In this document: piece by piece, positions 1 to 13,058 of the stretch
Layout of the letters: every line of letters starts with the position of its first letter
Position numbering within the stretch: the first letter of the stretch is position 1
Assembly: GCF_048544455.1 (NCBI RefSeq)
Contig: NC_133538.1
Coordinates: forward strand, 18,814,969-18,878,968
Origin: Silene latifolia
Lineage: Eukaryota > Streptophyta > Magnoliopsida > Caryophyllales > Caryophyllaceae
Reading direction: 5' to 3'
DNA: 64,000 bases
The notes under the pieces: generated by a model
What the model was told of the DNA's origin: nothing
Seen by the model: the letters and a program-made list of their open reading frames with translations, nothing else
Database searches by the model: none
Position numbers and translations under genes: made by a program

Positions 1-1479
1 TAATATCATTTGCCATTCTTCATCAAAATGAAATGTGGCGATTCCTAACATAATTTATCTTGATCAACATTTTCATGTCAATCTACGCATTTAGATACTC
101 TAAAGCTCTATTTACTTTAAAGAGACCCTCGCCTTAAAGTAAATCTACTCTTGAGTAACAATCTTTGGATTGTAATACTATGGCTCGTATGTAACAAGGT
201 CGATTTGGGACAAGGTCATTGGTACCAATAATACCATTACTTTTGAAAAGCAACATTTTAACAACAAGACATGTGTGCTATACTTCCACTAAACTATACT
301 CCCACTCTATCTTTATAGATTATATTTCCATTACTTTCAAAAAGTAACACAATAACTATAAGTCATGTTTGTGACGATCTAATCTACTCCCACTCTATCT
401 CTTAGAAATACATCTATCTTCTTAAGAGATAGCTTTGTGAGTTATAAACATATATGGTGGAGTAATTGAAGTTTGTCTAGACTGACGTGTTAGCACATGC
501 AAAATACCATCTCTATCATGGTAGTTTGATTCATGTAATATGCCAGTCTGATCCATGTCATATGTTAAATAGACTCTCTATTTCAGGTATCTCCTGGTTG
601 ACCATTCGTTTTTAATAACGTGTCCATTTTGGATTGCAAATTCCCAAAATTGAGTTCGAAAACTCAAATCGACTCATATTAGTTTGATCTTATGGGTAGT
701 GACACAAGGTCATAATCCATATTTAATAAATCAAATTCATTACTAAGATCTTTGCCACTACGATCGTATCGTAATGCTTTAGTACTTTGTTCAATTGGTT
801 CTCTATGTCATTTAGAAATTCTTCAATTTCTCAAATGCTTCACTTTTATATTAGATTAAGTAAACATACCCATATCTACTTAAATCATCGGTAAAAGTGA
901 CTAATTAGTCATAATTTCTCCTTTGCGGTGAAGCTCATTAGGCCACATACATCGGCATGTATTAGTCGTAACAAATCACTTGCTCGTATTCCTTTACCAT
1001 TAAAGGGAGTACGAATCATTTTGCGAAGGAGACAAGATTCGCACATTCCATATGATTTAAAATCAAATGGCTCAATAAATCTAGTCGACACTAGCTTTTA
1101 ATGCGTTTCTCATTTATGAGACCTAATCAACAATGCCAAATGTACAAAACATTTGGATTACTTTGTTTGAGTCTTTTGAATCGTATTATGTAGATATCTT
1201 TGCTTGAGTTGGAAGTGGCTAAAACATGAAAATCATTAGGCGAAGTGACTTGGCTCACAGCCATGTCTATTTTCAACAAAATACAACGATTGTTTTTTAT
1301 GGCGAAATATAAATCCTTCCATGTCTAACATGGAAATAATGTTTTAGACAAAATGGGTACATAATCATCATTATGTAGATGCAATTTAAAATCACTTAGC
1401 TAAGGCAATCACAAGAGTTCCCTTTGAAATGGCGGCTACTCTAGTTCCATTTGTGAATTGGAGATCCATGTTACTCTTG
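1..1479 (-). pseudogene. Copia pol remnant (GAG-pre-integrase and integrase start)
   Basis: Decayed 5' part of the outer element's pol region. The clearest piece, at 909-1091, reads through a GAG-pre-integrase segment with the spacing FDFKSYGMCESC followed by an integrase start of the type LIHADVCG, typical of Copia polyproteins. The remaining bases to position 1 should be integrase core, but I cannot follow a continuous frame. It belongs with the gag remnant at 1480-2115 on the same strand. Confidence 0.75.
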
Positions 1480-2115
1480 CTAAGTGCTTCCACACTTCTT
1501 AACCCTAACTGGAATGACAAGTCCAGCTTTGATATCTCCTAAATACTTCGGGCAATTTTGTTTCCAATGGCTCATGACATTACAATAATGACATTCTTCG
1601 TAAGATTGGGCACCCTTCTTGGTTTTGGTTTTGGTAGTCTCACTATCCACTTCCAATTCATTATCAGGTTTGGGTTTCTTACTTATCTTTGACTTTCCTT
1701 TAATAATACCATTACTCCTTTCAGTTGCAAGAACATTCTTGCTAGAACTCCCACTGAAATTAATATTTCTCCTTGTTTCTTCAAACAAGGATTCCTTGGG
1801 ATTAGTGAGATTTTCTTCACAAGATTTTCTTACCAAAGAGGTGGGCATAAATATTGGAGTGCGAGGTGTGGAAGTGGTAAAGTAGCAAAGATTTCCGTCC
1901 TGACCAATGCCAAAGCGTAATTCTCTAATCGTATCATTGTTATACTCGGAGCACTTTTCATCAAATGATTGGAGCCATGAATTAATGGTGATTGGTGTAA
2001 GAGTATTAGATGAATCCATTGCGTATAAATACCTACAAAAACGGAAATGAAGGAAATAATTAACATCTATCGTTTTAATAATACTTGTAAACATTTTAAA
2101 CAAGTTTTTAAACAT
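1480..2115 (-). pseudogene. Copia gag remnant with CCHC zinc knuckle
   Basis: A 211-codon open stretch on the minus strand. The C-terminal part contains a CCHC zinc knuckle (CHYCNVMSHWKQNCPKYL) of the type found in Angela/Tork Copia gag, preceded by a lysine-rich linker. In the family this segment binds element RNA in the virus-like particle. It lies between the leader and the pol remnant of the outer element, in the expected order. It is a fossil; no host function is implied. Confidence 0.8.
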
Positions 2116-2399
2116 TTATATAGTGACCTCTACCCAACTATTATAAATGATCCCGAGATCCAAATTCATATTAATTCGGGCACGGTGAGCCGATTCATCC
2201 CTTATTAATAACTCGGTGGATTAACCTCTTAATCGATTCTACTTCTAGAACTCTCGGTTGATAAAATTACTTTAATATTTATCTTAAGCCCGGAACACAT
2301 GCGGCTACGGTCGCGAATACTTCCGTTGAGCTCAATTCAAATTTCGATGTAATAACAATTTACTACCCACTTACCCAACGTAACAAGTTTAGTACCTCG
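2116..2399 (-). other. Leader piece of the outer Copia element, left of the nested insertion
   Basis: About 280 bases of non-coding leader between the outer gag region and the inner insertion. Motifs such as the 'cggctac' and 'gagccga' stretches reappear, inverted, in the leader of the inner element around 5500-5760, confirming common descent. The last five bases, CCTCG, are the left TSD of the inner element. Confidence 0.7.
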
Positions 2400-3671
2400 T
2401 GTTGGGAAATGTGTCCTCAACAATAGTGCGATCACATGATTTAAATATCATTATTAAATCTCATTTTAAGAATACATGTGGGATGTAATATTTTACAGTC
2501 AACTGGTCCACACATATCGGTAATGATTGGGCGACTAGAGTTTGACATTATTGTCGTGCGACGGTGGTGATCTATTGATCCCCTTAGGTCATACCTATAG
2601 GGAAATACTCTTAATTGATTATTTAATTAATCGTATACCGATACGAGTTAATTAAATTGCTTAAAATTGACGGATGATTTTATGAGTATAATTTACGTGT
2701 CTTATTGTAAATATGATTAAATGAGACACGATCTAAGTAATCGAATTGTTTTATTACTTAGATGAAATTATTGTTCTGAAAAACAATTGAAACGGAATGA
2801 ATAAATTATAAATAACAGAATGTTGTAATTTATAATTCGGAAAACACTTTTGGTACAAGTAATTATGAATTACAATGATAATTTTTATAAGTGACATATT
2901 TTATTAATATGTTGATTTTTAATGATTAAAAATACATTTTATAAATAAGATGCCATGAAATGTGTCACATGTGACATATTGACAAAATCACAAATAAAAT
3001 GGACTCATCCATTTTATGTGAGTGTACCAAAATAAATGGAGGGAGTTAGTGGAAATTGTGTTAATTGTTTAAGTATAAACACAATGATAAAAGCTAATAA
3101 GTAGGCATGCAAACCTAAGCTTTTGAGAAGAGCAAAAAGAAAAGGTATTGGGCATCCTACCCAAGCCAAATTTTCGGCCACTCCACAAGAAAAGAGAGAA
3201 GAGCTTTTCTCTTAGATGATTATTCATTCTTCCTATCTAATTTTCTAGTGTAAGAAAATTCATCAAAAACTCTCTATAATTTATGATAATTCTAGAGAAA
3301 TAAGCTCATTACTCCCTCTTGACCGAAATTATCAAGAGCAAAAATACAATTTATTTTGTGTCAATTTTATTGTAAAACTAATATTATTACTAGATCTAAA
3401 TAATATTGGTTTTTAAGATGTATTCCTTGGGTATATGCTTTTGGGAGGGATTCTATACTTGAATCCTTGTTCTTCCATTTGGAGAGCTCAAGAACAAGTG
3501 AGTAGGTGAACTCACTTGTGCCCATGAATCCGATTTTATGGTGAGAAAATTATTTTTCTTCCTTATTTTGTTTATTAGTTTGCATGCATAAGACCTTTAT
3601 TAATTTGATGACAAATTAATTTTTAACATATATGAGTATGTTAGTATGTATATAGATCTACATTTCCTTCA
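2400..3671 (+). repeat. 5' LTR of the inner Copia element
   Basis: Starts TGTTGGGAAATGTGTCCTCA and ends CTACATTTCCTTCA. It matches 9891-11163 almost base for base. As the 5' LTR it should hold the element's promoter; I did not find a convincing TATA box to place it exactly. Confidence 0.93.
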
Positions 3672-3672
3672 A

Positions 3673-3686
3673 TCGGTATCAAGAGC
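3673..3686 (+). other. Primer-binding site (initiator Met-tRNA type)
   Basis: TCGGTATCAAGAGC, one base after the 5' LTR, resembles the usual TGGTATCAGAGC complement of the initiator Met-tRNA 3' end, with small differences. This is the standard primer site for Angela/Tork Copia elements. Confidence 0.8.
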
Positions 3687-6600
3687 CACAGTTGTTTGCA
3701 TGCAAATCGGTTAAAAGTTTTTCCGAGTTATAAGAATAACAAATAAAACTTGTAAATTTTGTGTTATTATGATATATCACGAAATTAATCCATGCATGTT
3801 AAAATTTCTGGTCCTAAAATGTTTTAGGATATTTTGGTTAATTTTACGGATTTTTATTGTTCATATTTTACAATAATGGCATTTAAATATGATTTTATGA
3901 GTAAAAATGTCATTTTTGGTCTAAAATTATCTATACTTCGAATGTTCCAGTAATTTTTGGATATGTTGTCACATATATTATTTTGAGATAACCTGTAAAT
4001 TTTCATAATTTTTGGACTTGTTATGCTCGAAAAATGAATTTTTCATTATTAAATTCGGATTTAGGTGAAAAATAGGTTAATATGAGTTAAATTTCGAATC
4101 TGGTCATATAAAATTAATATGTTGTCACATGCAATTTTACAAGATGTGTGTAAAATAATTGGCTATAAAGAAGTCTTTTTGCATGATTTATGGATTTTTG
4201 AAGAAAAATAGCATAAATAGTGACATTATTAGTGGAAAATTAATAAAACATAATCTATGACTTAGGAAAAACGTCTAATGTTGCATATTATTATGTTTTT
4301 CAGATCTAAAATTGAAAATTTAGTGAAAATAATTTTTCTATGTTTTATGATTATTTTATTATAAATCGATAAACCGCAACATTGTTTTTCCGGGAAAATT
4401 TCGAAATTTTTAACCTAAGATTTTGAACATTATGAGTGTCATGGTATTTTTCCAGAATGTTCATGAATTTAAATTTCAAATTTTGAATTTATTTGAAATT
4501 TTTGTGATTTATTTGAAGTTTATAGCTTATTTTTGTAATCTTTAGTCCTTTAATGAACAATTTTGTAAATATGAGTTAATTATGGTCAAATTATTAGTGA
4601 AGACTAAATTTTGAGTCCTAAGAGGTTAGGGTAATTAACTTATGCATAAATATGAATTTATGTAATTTTTGTGATTGTAAAATGTTGAAATCACGCAAAC
4701 CGTCAAAAAACCGAGTAATATACGATATTGGCTAATTAAAGGCGATTTAGCATAAAATTGAGCATGTTGATACATATTATAATGCTGCATTTTCTTTATG
4801 ATTGTCATAACTTTAATTCATGTAATTTTGAATTATGTAATTTTACTTAGTATGGCCTTAGATTTTAATTGGTATTTCCCGAAATGTATGGGAATATCGA
4901 TTCGGTTGTAATTTTTATTGTGATCTCGTATCACCGTTTTGTAATTTAATAGATTTATTTTTATTTTAGTTACAAATGTATAATAGGAAATTATGTAATT
5001 TATTATGTAATTTTATTCATTCCGGAGTTCCCAAAGACGGATTTTTTCAAGAATGGCGATACATAAAGACGGTGTTACCTCGAGATGCGTGCCACAACCG
5101 AAGTTCAAGGGACCAATGGAGTTGGTTTCCGAATATGTAATAGTTAAATAGTTTTTCTATTTTAGGAAAGGCCATACTAGGATTTATTTATTTTATGCTT
5201 GCATTTTATTTTATGTCGCATGCATCGCTAAATCGCCATAACTAAAACATGCATCCTTATTTTATCGAGTTTATCGACCGTGTCAATTCGAATTATCGTA
5301 GTTCACCGCTTTAGTTCACTTAAAACGTGATAGATAATAAATTGACATGACCTCTCGCTAAAACAAAAAATTGAGACATAGCCTTACCAAATAGTAGAAA
5401 CCATGAAAACCTATTTCGCGAGGGAGTGCACTCGGCCGGTACAAACCTTGTTACGTAGGGGAAGTGGGTGATAAATGTCTATCCACCGAATTCATGTTGA
5501 TGAGGGTTGCATCGGCTACCCCGTGCCCAAGTTGATGTGGGTTTGGATAATGGACACATTTATTCGAAATTTGGATTGAACTCAACAAAAGTTATTGATA
5601 AGGGTTGCATCGGCTACCCCGTGCCCTTGTTGATGTGTTTTGGGCTATAGATAAACATTAGAGTAATTTTATCGACCAAGAGTTCTAAAAGTAGAATCGA
5701 TTAAAAGGTTAATCCACCGAGTTATATTGATAAAGGTTGCATCGGCTACCCCGTGCCTAAGTCAATATGAATTTGGGTTTTGGAATCATTTATCATAGTT
5801 GGGTAGAGGTTACTATGTAAATGCTTTACTTGTTATTTACAAGTATTAATAAAACGATAAATGTTAAAGTTTTCCACTATTCCGTTTTTATATTGTTCTA
5901 TTTCTTTGCCACAATTCATATACGATATCATTTCGTTTTTGATTCAAATCTCCATTAAAACATCGTAACTAAAGACAAATAGAATTTGCTTCTAAAACCT
6001 CAAGTGAACCATTGCTAAGGATCTCTTGTAAAGAGTATAGATAAAGGTTATTCATTATCAAACAGGTTTTTGATTCTTGACTAACACATCTACTTACAAT
6101 GGATTGTTATGTTTCATATACTTAATTGAATTAAGTACCTTGAAATGATAAATTGTTTTGGTAATTAGATTTGTTGGAATTCATAATTTACCAAAATAAC
6201 GCAACCACTTCAACGAAAGTTTTAAGACTAAAACGAACAAATGAAGAGTAATCTTCATGAATTCAATTTTGCTTCTCAAAGCAAAGACTCATTGAAATAA
6301 GTGGGAGCATTCTCTTAAACCGTTAAGATGAGGACGAGGTTCAAGAAGTAAAGATTATAATGGAATTGATACAAGGTAATGCTAAAGGTAAAGTTGTTGA
6401 GAATGACGATACTAAACCTATCAATCCCAACCGATAAAGTTTCCATTGTCTTAAATGTTGGACACGAGAAAGGAAACTACCCCAAATTATTGAAGAATCA
6501 GCAAGTTAGTTGTGGGACATCTAATGGGACCTTCTTCTTTAAAAGTGTTTATTTGATTAAACATAAATTTTGCTAGTGCCACTTCACAATATTAGAAACC

Positions 6601-9600
6601 AGAGGAGGTTTTCATCATTGTATTCGACACATAAGATGATTAGAATATAACGACTAGCAACAATAATGTTGAGAGATAGAGTAATTGTGTACTCAATCTA
6701 GTTTTGGATTTAAAGTTGTACTTAATTGTGACTATTAAGTGCATAAACTCTAAATAAGAATATAAACTTGTTAAGATACAAAAGAGGTTTTCACTTTTGT
6801 GACCCTATACACCACGATTTGATGTATGGCTAGCCCATTATCAAGGTGATTATATTCTAAACCAAACTAGAATGATATATCATGTAGATGATGTAAAATT
6901 TAAACTGGTAACCCAAGATTAAACCTTAAATTTTGGAATGATGAACGCAAAGAGTTATCGAGTACTCTTGAAACCATTAGATTGTTAATGATATATGCGT
7001 ATCTTGTATTCAAAGCAAGATGTCTCGTGCCTTTTGGTTGAAAAGGAGATCGAGGTTGTAAATCATCAATCCAAAATAGGTTGATCATTATCTTTTACCA
7101 ACGATTTAAGTTGACACTAATATGTTCACTTAATAAGGTAAATAGAGAAATCTTTGAAGAATTTCAAAGAATTCAAGGAATCACGATTTAGTCGTGATGG
7201 GATTATCAAAGTGAAGACTTTGATATAAGCCAAATGAATTGTGATATAGTATCACAAATTAATCTCTCTTAACACGCATTATGGGATAATGTATGATTGG
7301 ATAAGAATTCAAACGCTATTCGATAAGGTTTGGACTTCGATCAAGTTACTTTGAGTTACTTGATCCTTTTGGGGATTTTATCATCTTTGTCTAAATTATT
7401 TCTCCACTAAATCGAATCATATGAGATATAAAATGGTAAACGTACCATGGTTGTAAGTTTTTCACAAGAAACAAATGCTCATTTTTCCTCTTCAATTATC
7501 ACGAGTACGACGGGTTTGCGGCTCGTGAAGCTGTCTTTCTAAAATACAAGTTTATTTTTAGAAGACAGAGTGGGAGAAATTATTCAAGAGCCACAAAGAA
7601 TGCCACAAAGAATATTATGTCGCAGGAAATTGGTCTTTCTTGGCTACATGAGACGTTTTGTGTAAGACGTTGTTTCTTCAAAACCTAGGAGGTTAAATTC
7701 GTCACTTGTTAAAAATGATGAATTCATGCTACTTTTAAGAAAGTAAAGAGCTTATAACTTACAAAACAAATTGTTTGATTCAAGTTGATTACTTCTGGAA
7801 AGTAATCGACAAAGGACTTACATAAGAGTGTTTAAGTCACAACTCAACACAAGGCTTAGAGCCATGAAATGAAAATCCAAAATAAAAGGCTTGATTAGTG
7901 ACAAAGGGTTTTGCACTAATAAAGAGATATTTCATAGCAAGATTAGTTACAAAGGGATTTGCACTAATTGAAATGCTTAAGTCTATTTGGATCTTCTTAG
8001 GGATTGTGTTTCATTATGAGGTTATGAAATACACGAAGTGAATCTAAAATCCACTTCTTCAATAGAAGGAATGTATTCAATACATGTCATAAGTTTTATA
8101 GATTCTTGCAATCCTAAGATAATGTGAAACTTAAGAGAGGATCTTAAGTAGGACATCAATGAGTTGGAATCAACATTTTGATCATGTGATAAAACATTTC
8201 TCGATAAGTCGAGAAGTTGTGTTTATACATGGAGTTTAGTGGGAGTTACGGAATTTTTTTAATTAGTCCGATATGTGGATGACATATTGATCATTGAGAA
8301 TGATTTAAGACTTTTGGAGTATTATGATACATCTTTAATATACGGATTTATGAAGATAAATCCATATGATTTTAGTGTCAATAAGAAGTCTTATGTTGAT
8401 AAGATTCATGACTAGTTCAATTTAATTGAACATATTTGATTGATTCCATTTGCTTTCGCTGCCGGATCAATTAAAAAGAAATGATGTATAACACTTCATA
8501 TGCTTTGAGTATGATGAATTGTTTTCAAAATCGAATTTAAGTAATCTTTACCAAGCAAGCTATAAAGATTACCCTTAAGTGCTTGCAGAAGCATTAAGGA
8601 AGTAAAGCAAAGTGTTTATGATGCAATTTTGTGTATGGGTGTTACACAAGTGACAATTGACAATTGAGATTGTGCATGGTTTCCGACAAAACCATAATCA
8701 AAACACATTAGGATGGTTAAGATACCATTGTGGCAATGTTAATTAAGAAGTAGATTTTCTAGAATCGTTCTAGGCAATAAAGAACAATGAGAGATATTTA
8801 TAACGAAAATTGAGTACACTTGCAATCATGAGATGTGCAAGAAGGATGAGTCCCGCACATTATGAAAACAGTGGGAGCTATTCTAAGGCTAGAGGGACTA
8901 TGTCTTGATTGGATCTTGACACGTATCGAAAGTTTTGTAATGCAAGTGTATACATTACAAAGGAAAACGAGTATGTAGTAAGGTTGAGTAAGGTACAAGA
9001 AATTGATAAAACCTACTAACCAAAGCCTTCTCAAAGGCTAAACATGATGAGTCATGTCATTTCAATTGAATTGAAATGAACAACTACGTTCAAGATCAAA
9101 TTAGATTATAGAACATGAAATAGTAATCGGGCATTGACTATTCATATGTGATAATCGCATTTGTCGTTCGAGTTTTACTTTAAAACTCTTTTATTATACT
9201 TTGTTACATCCAAACGGGTTGTAGAGACAATTGAACCCGTTAAAGTGAACACGGATTAGCATTGTATTCGCCCATAGTCACTTGTATGAGGTGACGTCTC
9301 GAAGTGACTAGAGTGTGATGCGATTGATGGCAAGTTCAAGTGCCATACAGTCATGTGAGATGACTAGTCGATCACATAGGCAGACTTTTAGGAACACTTT
9401 GTCGGGCCTTATGACCGCTTATAGAGTTCTGGCAATTTATATAGCCTAGTCGTGGCGAGAGCTACTATAGTATTCTAATGAGTCGATTCTTTTGACTAAA
9501 GACTATTCGCCTAAGATGGCACAGTTTCGATTAACTTTGATTTGTGTTACTACGACCTTCGTAAATGGGGTCAAATGGGCATATTTTAGGTTATGATGGC

Positions 9601-9865
9601 TATGGCTAGTCGAAGGGAATGAGTGCGATAGGAATTGTCCACCCCCTTGTCGTGGTTATAACAATATCTCAGGGCCACTCGAGGAGTAATGAACCGGAAA
9701 TGCGTGGCCACGCTCGGAAGGTATCTATGATAGATAAATCCGGTCAAACAGCTTATTCTCTCGGATCGAGGAAACCACTCTCGATATGATCACTTGCAAG
9801 TACGACACGAAAGACACCTTGCATTGAGTGGGAGATAGTAATAGGACAAGAGAATTGGTGACGCA
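3687..9865 (+). pseudogene. Decayed internal region of the inner Copia element
   Basis: About 2.6 kb of AT-rich leader is followed by strongly decayed gag-pol. Two landmarks remain: a worn zinc-knuckle segment near 6440-6500 and a reverse transcriptase YVDD box (VRYVDDILI) near 8264-8295. The order leader, gag, pol, 3' tail is normal. The leader at about 5280-5760 carries three copies of a 'gttgcatcggctaccccgtg' phrase spaced roughly 100-140 bases apart. The region has many breaks and cannot encode a full polyprotein. No other gene is visible. Confidence 0.8.
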
Positions 9866-9890
9866 CACTTGTCGAGGACAAGTGGGAGAT
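9866..9890 (+). other. Hairpin plus polypurine tract before the 3' LTR
   Basis: CACTTGTC-GAG-GACAAGTG is a perfect 8 bp stem with a 3-base loop, followed at once by the purine-rich GGGAGAT and then the 3' LTR at 9891. The purine tract is the expected plus-strand primer. The hairpin shares its CGAGGAC core with hairpins at the same place in three Gypsy elements of this window. Confidence 0.75.
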
Positions 9891-11163
9891 TGTTGGGAAA
9901 TGTGTCCTCAACAATAGTGCGATCACATGATTTAAATATCATTATTAAATCTCATTTTAAGAATACATGTGGGATGTAATATTTTACAATCAACTGGTCC
10001 ACACATATCGGTAATGATTGGGTGACTAGAGTTTGACATTATTGTCGTGCGACGGTGGTGATCTATTGATCCCCTTAGGTCATACCTATAGGGAAATACT
10101 CTTAATTGATTATTTAATTAATCGTATACCGATCCGAGTTAATTAAATTGCTTAAAATTGACGGATGATTTTATGAGTATAATTTACGTGTCTTATTGTA
10201 AATATGATTAAATGAGACACGATCTAAGTAATCGAATTGTTTTATTACTTAGATGAAATTATTGTTTATAGAAACAATTGAAACGGAATGAATAAATTAT
10301 AAATAATGAGAATGTTGTAATTTATAATTCGGAAAACACTTTTGGTACAAGTAATTATGAATTACAATGATAATTTTTATAAGTGACATATTTTATTAAT
10401 ATGTTGATTTTTAATGATTAAAAATACATTTTATAAATAAGATGCCATGAAATGTGTCACATGTGACATATTGACAAAATCACAAATAAAATGGACTCAT
10501 CCATTTTATGTGAGTGTACCGAAATAAATGGAGGGAGTTAGTGGAAATTGTGTTAATTGTTTAAGTATAAACACAATGATAAAAGCTAATAAGTAGGCAT
10601 GCAAACCTAAGCTTTTGAGAAGAGCAAAAAGAAAAGGTATTGGGCATCCTACCCAAGCCAAATTTTCGGCCACTCCACAAGAAAAGAGAGAAGAGCTTTT
10701 CTCTTAGATGATTATTCATTCTTCCTATCTAATTTTTTAGTGTAAGAAAATTCATCAAAAACTCTCTATAATTTATGATAATTCTAGAGAAATAAGCTCA
10801 TTACTCCCTCTTGACCGAAATTATCAAGAGCAAAAATACAATTTATTTTGTGTCAATTTTATTGTAAAACTAATATTATTACTAGATCTAAATAATATTG
10901 GTTTTTAAGATGTATTCCTTGGGTATATGCTTTTGGGAGGAATTCTATACTTGAATCCTTGTTCTTCCATTTGGAGAGCTCAAGAACAAGTGAGTAGGTG
11001 AACTCACTTGTGCCCATGAATCCGATTTTATGGTGAGAAAATTATTTTTCTTCCTTATTTTGTTTATTAGTTTGCATGCATAAGACCTTTATTAATTTGA
11101 TGACAAATTAATTTTTAACATATATGAGTATGTTAGTATGTATATAGATCTACATTTCCTTCA
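9891..11163 (+). repeat. 3' LTR of the inner Copia element
   Basis: Near-identical copy of 2400-3671, ending CTTCA directly before the right TSD CCTCG. Differences from the 5' LTR are scattered single bases plus one short altered patch near 10265-10275. Confidence 0.93.
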
Positions 11164-13058
11164 CCTCGGTGAGCCGAGCCTACTCCTTATGAAATTGGGA
11201 TTCATGGTTCTACTATTTGATAAGGCTAATTCTCAATTATTATTTAGTGAGAGGTCTTGTCAATTTATTATCTATCACGTTTTAAGTGAACTAAAGCGGT
11301 AAACTACGATAATTATAATTGACACGGTCGATGACTCGATATGAAATGCATGTGTTGTTATGGCGATTTGGCAATGCATGCAACATATTAAAATAAATGC
11401 AAAGCAATAATAATAAATTCCTTGCATGGCCTTCCTAAAATTTAAAATCAAATAATCTATTACATATTCGGAAACCAACTCACTCCTTTGGTCGCTTGAA
11501 TCTTCAAGTGGCACACCTCCCAAGAACACCGTCTTTGTTGGAACACCTTTCAGAATGACACCGTCTTAAAGGAACTCCGGAATTACAAATAATAATAAAA
11601 ATACATAGCTATTCCTATTATACATTTGTAAAATGATAAACTAGTAAAAATAAAAGTGATAGGAGATCACATTAAATTACAATCGAATCAATATTCCCTT
11701 TCATTACAAGTAATATCGATTAAAACTAAGGTCATACTAGATAAAATTACATGATTCAAAATTATATAAATAAAAGACATTCAACAATTGAAATATGCAG
11801 CATTATAATATGTGTCTGTCATACCAAATTATGTGCCAAATCGCCCTATTTAACTTATATTGTTTATATAACCCGGTTTTATGGAAATGCGTGATAATAA
11901 CTTCTTAAAATCACAAATCAATACTTAAATCAAATTTAAGCTCAAGTTAATTATCCTAACACTCTTAGGACTCAGAAATTAGTCATCACTCAAATTTTGA
12001 CAATAATTCAACTTGAGATAATTTTATGCTCAATTTTGACCTTAAAATCATAACATTTATGAAATAAATCCAATTTAATTTAAAATAATTTCAAAATTTG
12101 AATTTTAAATTTTTGAACATTCTGGAATAATTCCATGACATTCATAATGTCAAAAATCATTGTTAAAATTTTCGAATTAATTTCGAGAAAATATAGTTGC
12201 AATTTATCGGTTTTATCTCATAAAACATCTAAAGTATACAAAATTTAATCCAATCAATTCTACAATTTTAAATATGATAAGTGGTATATTAATGCAACCT
12301 AATATAATTTTCTCATGCCATGTAATTCGTTTTAGCTATTTATGCTAAAATAGTCACTATTTATGTCATTTTCACACTAAAAATTCATAAATCATGCTAA
12401 ATAAAACAATTTCATTTCAAAATTTACATACAGTGTGTAAATCATACATGTGACAATATATTAAAATCTCATGGCCTGGTTTGAAGCTTAACTATATTTA
12501 ACCATTTTACCTCTTTTAATCCATTTTTATCTCATAAAAATCATAAATCATGCAATATTAATCAAATTAATACGAGATTTTACACAATTTTTAAAAAATG
12601 CATGTGAGGTCATATAAAATTTTTAAGGTCAGAAACTAAGTTTAACCAATTTTAGTCATTTAACCTCCATATATGCCATTTTTATCACATAAAAATCATA
12701 AATCATGAAATATTAATCACATTAATATGAAATTTTACATACAATACATAAAATATTCATGTGAGTTTATACTAAAAAAATCACGGCCAGTAGTGAAGGT
12801 TAACTTATTTTAGTGAATAAAAGTTCATTTTACTCATAAAAATGTAATTATTTCACTAAAAATCATTAAAATGAGCAATAAAATATCATAAATCATAAAA
12901 ATGACCTAAAAATATTTTTGGACCAGAATATATAACAAGCATCACGATTTCGTGACTTACTCTTATAAATCACAAACTTTTAGTTTTATATGTTAACATT
13001 TTAACTCGGAAAAACAATAACTGATTATGCATGCAACATCCTATGCTCTGATACCAAT
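11164..13058 (-). other. Leader of the outer Copia element, right of the nested insertion
   Basis: AT-rich non-coding leader between the outer element's primer site and the inner insertion. The part at 11230-11340 is the inverted counterpart of the inner element's leader near 5270-5350. The primer site lies at 13045-13056: read on the minus strand it is TGGTATCAGAGC, an exact Met-tRNA match. No coding sequence seen. Confidence 0.8.

Larger units (their letters stand above)
2400..11163 (+). mobile_element. Inner Angela-like Ty1/Copia element, complete ends, decayed body
   Basis: A forward-strand Copia element of 8.76 kb with two LTRs of about 1.27 kb (2400-3671 and 9891-11163), both starting TG and ending CA, flanked by a perfect 5 bp TSD CCTCG (2395-2399 and 11164-11168). 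A Met-type primer site follows the 5' LTR and a purine tract precedes the 3' LTR. By eye the LTRs differ at about ten places, near 1 percent, suggesting insertion within roughly the last million years. The body, in contrast, has no long open frame: only scattered gag and reverse transcriptase traces survive, with many breaks. It probably moved using proteins from other copies. It lies in the leader of a related element in the opposite orientation. Confidence 0.93.
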
